A stretch of 64,000 nucleotides of DNA, taken from contig BDSI01000091.1 of assembly GCA_003117195.1 (NCBI GenBank), positions 418,655-482,654 on the forward strand, read 5' to 3'. The DNA is from Eudorina sp. 2006-703-Eu-15 (lineage: Eukaryota; Chlorophyta; Chlorophyceae; Chlamydomonadales; Volvocaceae). Both the position numbers and the translations under genes were made by a program. A model generated the notes under the pieces. The model did no database searches, was not told the origin of the DNA, and worked only from the letters and a program-made list of their open reading frames with translations. This document shows positions 52,478 through 61,535 of this stretch, piece after piece; the stretch's first letter is position 1, and each line of letters opens with the position of its first letter.

Positions 52478-52833
52478 TGTTGTATCCCACGTCCACTGTT
52501 AGGTGGTAGTGAGAACTACCGGATAATGAGACACAGTAGGCTACAAAGCCCGATGGTCGAAGAATACGTACGGCCTTTCCCGGCATGTCGTAATCTCCAA
52601 GTAAGCCGATAGCTTACACGATGCAACGCATCGAATAGTGTACATTAACCGGTGAAATATCAGCCTCGAACGAGTCTACCAGTGACAAGCGTCACGATTA
52701 CAACGAAACCGTCGTAATCCCAGGTCCATACGAAAGCTTCGTAGAACCACGGCCAACGGCCGAACTCAACCAACGGTTAAGTTATGAGCATACCTAGCCA
52801 ACGGCTAAGGGAAACCTGTAATGAGATACAACA
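52478..52833 (-). repeat. Ty3-3 3' LTR (356 bp)
   Basis: Differs from the 5' LTR only at GTCGTAATC versus GTCATAATC and at CCTGTAATG versus CCTTTAATG. On the minus strand CTGAGGGGGGATAG directly precedes it as polypurine tract; the TAG in this tract is the Pol stop codon. Confidence 0.96.
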
Positions 52834-52834
52834 A

Positions 52835-53905
52835 CTATCCCCCCTCAGGACGAAGCGTCCTCGCGGCGTCACGAGCACAAGACCGAACCGCGTCGAGCTC
52901 AGCGCGTAGATCAGGAGTGAAGTTGGCAGCAGGCTCCCAGCTGTTATGCTCCAAAGAATACCCAGCCCACTTGACCAGGTACTCGTGCACCAACCGCTTA
53001 CGGCGCTTCCCAACGCGGCGGGCACGGTAGTCAAGAATCCGCTCCACGCGGTAGAGGGGCGTTTCCTCTAGCCAGTCCACCGGTGGGGGCTCTACAACGA
53101 GAGGGGCCTCAGCAGGATTCTCAACAACAGGGTCCGACGTGGTCGCGGCTGCCCGGTATGGTCGCAGCAACGACACGTGGAAGGTGGGGTGAACGCGCAT
53201 ATCACTAGGAAGGTTCAGCTCTGCCGCGGCGTTCCCAACCAGGCGCTTCACAGAATAAGGACCCACCCAACGCGGCAACAATTTGCGGGGGCCCGTGGCA
53301 AGCTGCCGCAGGTTCTTAGTACTAAGCAATACCAGATCGCCCTCGCGGAACTCAACGTCCTTTTTACCCCGATTGTAGTAGTCAGTCGCACGTTGCTGAG
53401 CAGCCTCAAGCAAGGTCCTGGCCTCCGAAATCCGATCGGTGTACGACTTGACAAACTGCTTTGCAGCGGGAACGGGTACATCAAGCTCGCGCCCAACGGG
53501 CGTTGAGGGATGAAAGCCGTAGTTCAGGAAGAATGGCGATTGACCCGTGGAGCGATTCACAGCATTGTTCATCGCAAATTCCGCAGCAGACAGGTAGGAA
53601 TCCCATACCCGGGGGTGGTTGCCAGCGTATGCACGCAACATGTCGCCCAACGTGCGATTCATGCGCTCAGTCTGCCCATCAGTCTGGGGGTGGTAGGCGG
53701 TGGATAGGTTTACCCGCATGCCAACCAACGTACCCAGAGCATCCCAAAACTTGGAACCGAACTGAGGTCCGCGATCAGAAACAACGGACTGGGGAACACC
53801 GTGCAACCGCACCACGTTGTCGAAAAACAGGCGAGCCGTCTGTTCCGCGGTCACAGTGGTGGTGGTGGGTGCAAGATGCACCATCTTGGTGAAACGATCA
53901 ACCAT
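52835..53905 (-). CDS. pol: Ty3-3 integrase core, GPF region and chromodomain
   Basis: Starts MVDRFTKMVHLAPTT; the first catalytic Asp (SLDYVVGLP) is in the preceding frame. It has VSDRGPQFGSKFW and DGQTERMNRTL, then RWVGPYSVKRLV, HPTFHVSLLRPY and a chromodomain with VHEYLVKWAGYS and NSWEPAANF. The stop lies in the polypurine tract two bases before the LTR. Confidence 0.93.
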   Translation of the reverse strand: MVDRFTKMVHLAPTTTTVTAEQTARLFFDNVVRLHGVPQSVVSDRGPQFGSKFWDALGTLVGMRVNLSTAYHPQTDGQTERMNRTLGDMLRAYAGNHPRVWDSYLSAAEFAMNNAVNRSTGQSPFFLNYGFHPSTPVGRELDVPVPAAKQFVKSYTDRISEARTLLEAAQQRATDYYNRGKKDVEFREGDLVLLSTKNLRQLATGPRKLLPRWVGPYSVKRLVGNAAAELNLPSDMRVHPTFHVSLLRPYRAAATTSDPVVENPAEAPLVVEPPPVDWLEETPLYRVERILDYRARRVGKRRKRLVHEYLVKWAGYSLEHNSWEPAANFTPDLRAELDAVRSCARDAARTLRPEGG

Positions 53906-54260
53906 GACGAGTACGGCGTCGTATCCCCCTCAGACGGAGGCAGACCCACAACGTAATCAAGCGAAACGCTCTCCCACGGAGCGGCCGGAATAGGCAGCGG
54001 CTGTAGCAGACCCGACTGCTTACCAGACTGGGGCTTGACACGTTGGCAAACGCAGGATGCCACAAATCGGGCAGCGTCCCGATTGAGATCAGGCCACCAG
54101 AAGTTGCGACGAAGCAGCTCAGCCAAACGGGTAGAGCCGACGTGGCCCGCCAGAGGGTCCGCATGAAAGCGAGAAAGGAGGTCACGGCGCAGCAAGTCAT
54201 CGTTAGGGACAACAATCTACCACCATCGGCACGGATCCAAAGGCCCCGCTCACGTGTCAA
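53851..54260 (-). CDS. pol: Ty3-3 integrase zinc region (frame-broken)
   Basis: FHADPLAGHVGSTRLAELL and NFWWPDLNRDAARFVASC with H/H and C, then VCQRVKPQ; LQPLPIPAAPWESVSLDYVVGL carries the first catalytic Asp. The frame is lost near 53905, joining the next ORF. Confidence 0.85.
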
Positions 54261-54287
54261 ATGACTAACATGGGCAGGATTGCGGAA

Positions 54288-55221
54288 CTACGAGTCGGAC
54301 GCATAGCCTTGCACAATACGATGGGCAAACGCCTCAGTCGTAACGTCAGCAGCAGCAGACTGACGACGTGTGACTACGGACAGAATGGCCGCATGCAACG
54401 ACGGGTGCCGGCTAAGTGCGTCAGTGACATTCAACGACCCCGAGAGATACTCCCAGTGGAAGTTGAATCGAGCCATGAACTCTACCCAACGTGCTTGACG
54501 ACGATTGAGGGTAGGAACGCCCTGCAGGAACGTGAGGGGCTTGTGGTCGGTCTTGACAACGAAGGGCCGACCCTCGAGGTAGCACCGCCACTCGCGCAAA
54601 GCATGCACGACAGCAAGAAGCTCTTGCTCGCCCGTGGTGTAGTTACGCTCTGCAGAGGAGAACTTCTGGCTCGTGAAAGCGATTGGGCGCCCGTGCGTCC
54701 TGAAGCAGGACGGCTCCGGAGCCGTGCAGCGAAGCATCAGAAACGAGCTCAACACGAAACGGCTGGGAGTAATCAGGAAAATGCAGCACAATGTCCTCAG
54801 CGACAGCGCGCTTCACAGCATCAAACGCATCCTGGCACTGAGGTGTCCAAGATTCAGCCGAAGCAAATGCGTTGGTGCGTGTGAGGGAAGTCAGTGGTGC
54901 TGCAAGTGATGAGTAACCCTTGATGAACTTGCGAAAATAGTTGGTAAGCCCCAAAAACTTACGCAATTCATGCAGGTTGGCAGGAACAGCAGTCTTGTGG
55001 GGGTCCATGCGAATCCCTTCCGACGAAACCACATGCCCAAGGTACTCCACCTGAGATTGCACCCAATGGCACTTGGACCGCTTAGCATAAAGCTGCTCGC
55101 GGCGAAGGATATCCAGCACCAAACGAAGGTGACGCAGATGCTCCTCCTTGGTCTTCGAATAGAATGTCGTCCAAATAGCACACGACAAACTTGTCGATGT
55201 ACGGCCTGAACATGCGGTCAA
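54288..55221 (-). CDS. pol: Ty3-3 RT C-terminus and RNase H (two frames)
   Basis: 55221-54643 continues RT after YLDD ([43 protein letters not shown]) into RNase H ([15 protein letters not shown]). It shifts at about 54700 to [31 protein letters not shown] and [13 protein letters not shown]. Two small indels would restore one frame. Confidence 0.9.
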
Positions 55222-56902
55222 TCACGGCTTGGAAAGTAGCAGGAGCGTTAACAAGCCCAAAGCTCAAGACCGTGTATTCGAAATGACCGAAAGGCGTGCG
55301 AAATGCAGTCTTCGGAATGTCGGACTCAGCGATCCCAATCTGATTGTACCCCTGCTGGAGATCAATCGAGCTGAAGTACGCAGCACCCCGCAGCTTGTCA
55401 AGCAAGTCGTCGACGCGCGGCAAGGGATACCGATTCTTCACGGTGACCGAGTTCAGCCCACGGTAATCAATGCACATGCGCAGAGTACCGTCCTTCTTGC
55501 CCACGAAAAGGATCGGAGCCGAGTAAGGAGACGTGCTAGGACGAACCATTCCCTTCGAAAGCAGATCAGCAACCTGACGCTTTACCTCATCGAGCTCGAG
55601 GGGGCTCAACCGATACATGGGGCGAGACACAGGCTGCGCCTCAGGCATGAGCGGTATGGTGTGGTCCACCGGACGCACTGGAGGGATGCCCGGAATCTCA
55701 CGGAAAACATCCGCGTACTCATCCAGCAGCGCAGAGACCTGAGGATCCTGCGTAGGCGCTTGAGCAACAGCCGAGTTCAATCGAACGGTAGGACGAACCA
55801 AAACGGCATGAGCACCCTTTCGCAACAAGCGCAGCGCGGCCTTGCGACCGACCTGCTCAGGTGTGGCATGCGCACAGAGAGCAGCAGCAGCAAAATTGAC
55901 ACGCGGTGGAACCTCAGCGGGCTCCTCCCCCTCCCGTGAGGCCGGAAGCCAAGGGACAACACACGGCGAACCCCCACGCAAAACGCGCAAGGTGCGAGAG
56001 TGAAAATCGAGGGAAGCCGAAGGCGCACGCAGAGTAGCCGACCCAAGGATGAAGGAAGCGGCATCCGTCAACGACGGCAAGACATACGGCGCAACGGTGC
56101 AACGCAATGACCCAAGGGTCACCCGGAGCGAAACCCGCCCGAGAATCGCCTGCTTACCCCCATCGGCCAGAGAGACGTGAGACCACTCACTAGACCGGAG
56201 AGGAAGGTGAAGGCGTTGAACCAGCGACTCACTGACGAAGTCGTGGGTAGCTCCCGTGTCGAGCAACGCGGGAAACACGAGACCTGCGGCACTCAACGAG
56301 ACCAGAGGCAGGGCAGAATCCACAGCCGCGACGCCCGAGGCAGCTGCAACAAGGACAGAGGTGGCAGGTTGCCGCGGCACGGCGGTGTATGGCAGAGGCG
56401 CATCGTACCAGACATCGGCGGAAGACGACAAACCTGGCAATTCCACCACACGACCCGTGAGATCCAGCCCGTTGAACAAACGCGTACCGGAGGGGAAAGA
56501 CAGAACCCGGCGCATACCCGCTAAGACCTGTGAAGCCCGGCGCACGAAGTGCGACGGGAGCACGATGCCAGCTGCAGTATCAGGCCGGAGCCGCTTGCAA
56601 GCACGGTACTGAGAGATCATGGAATGCAAGTGCTTCAACAAAGAAGGAACCATCAGGACTGTATGCCCACCGAGGTGCGAAGCGGACAAGGAACGACCGC
56701 GCGGCGCAGTGAGATTACAGTCGGCGTCAAAGCCAGCCTTCACCGCAACGGCGTCAAAGGAGAAGCAACGCCCAACGGCGGCCTCAATGTCCGACACAAC
56801 GGCAGGGCGAAGCGCGCGTACAAACGGACGCAACGCAGTCACCGACGAACCCGAGCTAGAGGTCCCAGGGAAGCTCCCCTCAGCGCCAACCTGGGCAACC
56901 CC
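55082..56902 (-). CDS. pol: Ty3-3 methyltransferase-like domain, protease and RT N-terminus
   Basis: Same frame as Gag after the TAG, with 20 codons before [11 protein letters not shown]. The domain at about 56425-56765 is a divergent form ([17 protein letters not shown]; no [12 protein letters not shown]), then [10 protein letters not shown]. The protease has [18 protein letters not shown] has [47 protein letters not shown] and VCYLDDIL. The frame breaks two residues after YLDD near 55160. Confidence 0.92.
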   Translation of the reverse strand, partial: GVAQVGAEGSFPGTSSSGSSVTALRPFVRALRPAVVSDIEAAVGRCFSFDAVAVKAGFDADCNLTAPRGRSLSASHLGGHTVLMVPSLLKHLHSMISQYRACKRLRPDTAAGIVLPSHFVRRASQVLAGMRRVLSFPSGTRLFNGLDLTGRVVELPGLSSSADVWYDAPLPYTAVPRQPATSVLVAAASGVAAVDSALPLVSLSAAGLVFPALLDTGATHDFVSESLVQRLHLPLRSSEWSHVSLADGGKQAILGRVSLRVTLGSLRCTVAPYVLPSLTDAASFILGSATLRAPSASLDFHSRTLRVLRGGSPCVVPWLPASREGEEPAEVPPRVNFAAAALCAHATPEQVGRKAALRLLRKGAHAVLVRPTVRLNSAVAQAPTQDPQVSALLDEYADVFREIPGIPPVRPVDHTIPLMPEAQPVSRPMYRLSPLELDEVKRQVADLLSKGMVRPSTSPYSAPILFVGKKDGTLRMCIDYRGLNSVTVKNRYPLPRVDDLLDKLRGAAYFSSIDLQQGYNQIGIAESDIPKTAFRTPFGHFEYTVLSFGLVNAPATFQAVIDRMFRPYIDKFVVCYLDDILFEDQGGASASPSFGAGYPSPRAALC

Positions 56903-56905
56903 CTA
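56903..56905 (-). promoter_or_regulatory. Candidate amber readthrough site (Ty3-3)
   Basis: ...CAG GAT CGC TAG GGG GTT GCC CAG, with an uninterrupted Pol frame for more than 580 codons downstream. The best-preserved of the three junctions. Confidence 0.6.
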
Positions 56906-58480
56906 GCGATCCTGTTGCGGGCGCTCGGGACAGTTAGCGTACGTATGGTTCACGCCAAGCTGCCGGCAGAAGCAACAGAAGGTGGTGTTAAGCTGGCGGG
57001 CGGCGTCCTGGAAGGACGAGAAGGCCTTGCGCGTCCACGCCGTACCAGTCTTGTCAACGTAGGGCGTCGCTGAGGCGCCCTCCTCGGCGGTAAGGGGACG
57101 GTTCGGCGGGCGAGCGGCAGCCTGGCGCTGACCGCGACCTGGCTGGTTACCTCCCGCACCCGCATGGCCACCACCCCGACCACCACGTCCCTGACCCCGA
57201 CCACCGCCACCCCGACCACCGCCGGAGCCCGGCCGAACGCCCGCAGCATTGCCCGCCGCGGCCACAGCGTGGACGGCAGGAACGGCTTGGCGCTGACGCT
57301 TGGCCGGCTTGACCTCCTCGAAGCCGTCGAGGTCCATGCCGTCGTCACCGGCAGCGTCCTGCACCGAAACAGCGTTCGAGCGGAGAGCGGACCGGGCCTT
57401 TCGCATGGCGAGGAAATGAGCTTCCCGACCCAAGGCATGCTCGACCAACTTCTCGTAGGATGGGAAGGGACGACCGTGAAGGTCAGTGACGCACTCAGGG
57501 CCCAAAGCAGCGGACAGCCCCTGCTGGAACCAGAACATGCGCTCACGCATCGAAGCGTCAGAAATGTCCTGGAATACGGCCTCAAGCCGAGCCTGGTATG
57601 CACGCACATTCTCACCGGCGCGCATCACATGCTGTTTATCGGCAAGTTTCTGACGTGCCTCCTGCTCAACGGACAGGATTTGAGGCGCGAAGCGCGTGTG
57701 GAGGCTATCTAGAATCAGCGCGACGGTAAGCGAACGCTGTGACAGCGACCATTCATCGTACCAAACCTTAGCATTCCCACGCAAAGCTTGCGACAGAAAG
57801 AGGCAGCACGAGCGCTGATCCTTACCCCACGGCACAATGTCGAAGAACAATTCGGCATCACGAATGAACGCCCGAACCCGAGCGGAAATCTGTTTCGGCT
57901 CTAGCTTAGGATCTAGCAGCAAAACAGGAGACGGCAAACTAACCCTTGGCGGCTCCACAACAGGAGCAGGCTGAGAACCACCGGCCGCGCCCACCGTAGG
58001 CGTATGAGAAACCTCGGCGGCCTGGCGCGCGGCGTTCGCAGCCGCCTGGGCTTCGTAGGCCTGCTGCTGCAAATAAGCAGCATGGAAATCCTGCGATGTG
58101 GTTTGTGTGGCTGGGCGAGCAGCAGTTGGCAAAACGGCAATGGCGTTAGCAACGGGCTCACCAGCACGAGAAACCACGCGCGGAGATGACACAACAGGCT
58201 GCACAGCGGCAGGTTGCGGGGCCAAAACTGGCAAAGGAAAGCCTGGCTGGTAAAGTACTGGGGCGCCAATGGGCCCGGCGACATGGCCAGCTACCCCAAC
58301 GGGGACTTCAGGCACAGCAGCGGCGACAGCAGCGTGTCCCACAGCAGGCAACCCAACGGGTGGATTCGCAGGCAAAGCAGCCCTAGGCGCTAAGCTAGCA
58401 CCCTGGAACAAGTTAGCCCTGTTCCGACCGCCCGCCATGGCGAAGAATTCAGCCATGGTACCTAAACCTAGGAAACCCAA
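56906..58480 (-). CDS. gag: Ty3-3 Gag
   Basis: 525 residues. Start MGFLGLGTMAEFFAMAGG; an internal ATG is also possible. An Ala/Pro/Val-rich N-terminus is followed by the Gag core (RAFIRDAELFFDIVP, ALRGNAKVWYDEWS, MRAGENVRAYQARLEAVF, MFWFQQGLSAALGPE). A GGGRGGGGRGQGRGGRGGG box follows, and then a variant zinc knuckle CCFCRQLGVNHTYANC (CX2CX6HX4C) just before the TAG. Confidence 0.9.
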
Positions 58481-58777
58481 GGCCTACTTTTGTCGGCGAG
58501 CGCCTTGACAACGGCGTGTGCAGAAGAAGGTGCAGCACCGGCCAAGAGCGGCGCACGTTCAGAGTCCTCAGCGAGATCCTCGTCGTCTGCAGCAAAGACT
58601 AAGGAATCTGCAGGCAACAGGAAACGCAAAGACGATTCTAACAAACAATATGCAGCGGAATAATTAGTTACCCGTCGGTAGCGCCGCCTTCAGCGCCGCG
58701 ATGTTCAGAGGACCTTCCGAGCTGGACTCGGCCATGATGGGGGTAAACGAGAATAAGGCGGAAGCGCCCGAGACAAC

Positions 58778-58790
58778 TGTCTCGATACCA
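58778..58790 (-). other. Ty3-3 primer binding site
   Basis: After the 5' LTR and AC, the minus strand reads TGGTATCGAGACAG. It shares TGGTATC with Ty3-1, again consistent with an initiator-Met-type tRNA 3' end. Confidence 0.65.
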
Positions 58791-58792
58791 GT

Positions 58793-59148
58793 TGTTGTAT
58801 CCCACGTCCACTGTTAGGTGGTAGTGAGAACTACCGGATAATGAGACACAGTAGGCTACAAAGCCCGATGGTCGAAGAATACGTACGGCCTTTCCCGGCA
58901 TGTCGTAATCTCCAAGTAAGCCGATAGCTTACACGATGCAACGCATCGAATAGTGTACATTAACCGGTGAAATATCAGCCTCGAACGAGTCTACCAGTGA
59001 CAAGCGTCACGATTACAACGAAACCGTCATAATCCCAGGTCCATACGAAAGCTTCGTAGAACCACGGCCAACGGCCGAACTCAACCAACGGTTAAGTTAT
59101 GAGCATACCTAGCCAACGGCTAAGGGAAACCTTTAATGAGATACAACA
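58793..59148 (-). repeat. Ty3-3 5' LTR (356 bp)
   Basis: Same boundaries and inverted termini as the 3' LTR, with two substitutions between them. Confidence 0.96.
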
Positions 59149-59387
59149 GGGTGTATGTGCTTAGGACATCGCCGGTGCGGCGGCCTACGCGCGTGTGCAG
59201 GTGCTCGCCTTGTGTTAGTGTGGTGCGGGACAGCGCCCGTGGCGAGCCCGGGCGAGTGCCCGGCAGTTTTTCCCCCTTTCCTTATTTGCACTTCCCTTCC
59301 TGGGAAACTGTGACGTGGGTTTTCAATTATTTCGGTAATGGTGTGAATTGGTTTGCGTCTGATTGCATGGCGAACTCGACTCAAAAA
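59149..59387 (+). mobile_element. DIRS element, right part after the Ty3-3 insertion
   Basis: Continues after the second GGGTG. Non-coding, with a GC-rich AGCGCCCGTGGCGAGCCC and a TTTTTCCCCC stretch; presumably the DIRS 3' region with its terminal repeat. No matching left terminus was found inside the window. Confidence 0.5.
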
Positions 59388-60610
59388 GTGCTCACAGGGC
59401 ACAGCGGCGCAGCGTTCTGAACTTGGCACACTGGCGGTGGAAGGTGCAGCGGCGACAACGGCACAAGTAGCAGCGGCCATTTTCACAGCAGGTAAACGAC
59501 TGGGGGAGGGGCGGCTTGCGGATACCACGTACACTGTTTTTGATAGGGGACATGCAACATGCTACGCGGCACATTAGGGTCTGGATAACGGAATGTCAGC
59601 TGGGCAACACTTGAATGAATGAATGAATGTTACAGCGGACCCCAACGGGATCATCGGTGTATACCAGAGCAAGCTCCAGTAGGCCCCACCGCCAAGGCGG
59701 CAGGTCACCTCCACACCACAACGCCGCACCCAAAGAAAACACACCGGGCCATAACCCCAACCAGTCAGACACTGAAGCAAGCAGAGGCGCGCAGCGGGGC
59801 AACATTACCAAAGGGATAGGCACAGCAGCGGGCATAATCCCCAGAAGTGGATAAAGCCAAGCACAGGGGAGGTCGCCCACACAGGCACCCCATTACCCAG
59901 CTACCACCACCTCTGAGGCACCCAACGCAGCACCCTCTCGAGGTCTTGGAAGGCCCACGCCTGGCTCGTGACACTGCCCAGCGACCGCTAGTGGGGTAAC
60001 CCGCATCATAAGAAATAACTTGGCCAAAACACCAAAATGCCAACGGGAGCCCAACCTCCACCCCAATCTGAGGGTAGGCCCGGTCCCCAACTTGAACCCC
60101 GGTTCGGAGAGCCCGACGATAAACAGACAGAGGGCGGGGAACCCGCGCCTCATCCTTCTTCAGGAGCAGGTCCTGCACATCGCAGGACTCCCCCCGCCAC
60201 TTTCAAGAAAGGGTGGAAAGGGCCCACTGAGCTCCAACCCCGTCTCGGGAGCCCCAACTGGGCGAACCCGTGAAGGCGCCCCCAAAAGTCAGCGATTGCG
60301 CGCCGCTCCCCTTGTTCTGCCAATATCGGTCCCGGCCGGATCGTCTGACCCTGACCAGGTGCTGACCGACGCAGGGTGGCCGCCATGAATCGGCGACCAG
60401 TCTCCATGGCCGCAATCGCGGCCAACACCACCACATCCCAAACAACTTGCTCCACGGGTGGCGGGGGCTCCACTTGTTGGCATCACCCTGTTTACCGCGT
60501 TGTTCAGCCTTTGACGTGGATGCCGTGCACTAGGCTTCACGCTGGGGCAATCGATGAATTGGCGCGGGGCGGGGCCTGTGGATGCCTTGCGGGTTCATAA
60601 TTGGCGGTGA
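59388..60610 (+). repeat. Dispersed module, copy interrupted by a LINE
   Basis: 59388-59607 and 60477-60610 together match one continuous module (60775-61110). The interruption is the non-LTR insertion at 59614-60470. Confidence 0.75.
59614..60470 (-). mobile_element. 5'-truncated non-LTR retrotransposon with (CATT)n tail
   Basis: 857 bp flanked by CACTTG (59608-59613 and 60471-60476) as target duplication. The minus-strand 3' end is TCCGCTGTAACATTCATTCATTCATTC. The minus ORF 60473-60150 reads ADFWGRLHGFAQLGLPRRGW and HPFLKVAGG, consistent with the extreme C-terminus of a LINE ORF2. The same 3' end occurs at 9149-9300. Confidence 0.8.
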
Positions 60611-60769
60611 TGAATCACGAGGGGCTTCTTGATTTGCATTCAAGAGGATTGCCATGTGGCTGGGATTGATTTGTGGGCGGCGTGCTGGTTGGCTTGGTAC
60701 GATTTCACTAGGGACGCAACGTGCTGCCCTTAACGACTGCCTTCCCTTTTTTGCCGTTCACAGTTGCTC

Positions 60770-61290
60770 ACAGGCCAGCGGCGCAGCGTTCTGAACTTGA
60801 CATATTGGCGGTGGAGGGGGCAGCGGCGGCAACGGAACAGGTAGCAGCGGCCATTTTGACAGCAGGTAAACGACTGGGCGCGGGGCGGGCTTGTGGATAC
60901 CAGGCACACTGCATTTGATCGGGAACGTGCAACATGCTACGCGGCACGATAGGGATTTGATGACGGAATGGCAGCTGGGCAACGCTTGCTGGCGTCACCC
61001 TGTTTACCGCCTTGTTCAGCTTTTTGATGGGAGTTTTGCTCAGTAGGCTTCACGCTGGGGCGATTGACGCACGGATGGCCATGGGACGGGGTTTGTGGGT
61101 GCCTTGAGGATTTAGATTTCGGCGGCTATGAATCACGGCGGGCTAGCTGGCCTAGTCGTCCGGCTCGCAGCGGTTGCATCGGATATATGCGCGAGATGCA
61201 GTTAAGGGGTCCACTTGCTGGTGCTGCTGGATGGCCAGGATCTGTGGGTTCAACTCCCACAAGCACCATATCAGCCAAGCTGCCAGCGGA
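60770..61290 (+). repeat. Dispersed module, longest copy
   Basis: Inverted relative to 9386-9930. It ends at a tRNA-3'-half-like segment (61219-61266: GGTGCTG ... GTGGGTTCAACTCCCAC AAGCACC). That segment has a perfect T stem and acceptor but only 48 nt in total, so it is not a tRNA gene. Confidence 0.75.
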
Positions 61291-61535
61291 ACTGACTTGT
61301 AGCCAAAGCCGGCAGGGCCCATGCCGCGTGACTTGACTGAGTTGAGGGGAGGAGTCACGTGAGGCTTTTTGCGAGAAGTGACGGAACCGAACAGCTTCTT
61401 GATGCCCGCCTCTGTCGGATGCTGTGCACTAGGACTCGGTGGGCTACAATTTTGTTCTAAATTGGATCGAGCACGGCTAAAGTACATTACGAGATCGGGG
61501 GTCATGAAGGATTACGTATTCTTCTCATCATCTCA

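Larger units (their letters stand above)
52478..59148 (-). mobile_element. Ty3/gypsy element 3 (Ty3-3), complete, nested in DIRS
   Basis: 6,671 bp, minus strand. Two 356-bp LTRs with termini TGTTGTATC/GATACAACA differ at two positions. The 5-bp target duplication GGGTG is perfect (52473-52477 and 59149-59153). Order: Gag, in-frame TAG, methyltransferase-like domain, protease, RT, RNase H, integrase, chromodomain. Pol has about four frame breaks despite the young LTRs. Confidence 0.97.

Noticed and set aside
61219..61266. tRNA gene (perfect T arm GTGGG-TTCAACT-CCCAC and GGTGCT/AGCACC ends); also the copy near 9430-9480
   Set aside because: Only 48 nt from acceptor to acceptor; no D arm or anticodon arm. 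At most a tRNA relic within a dispersed module.
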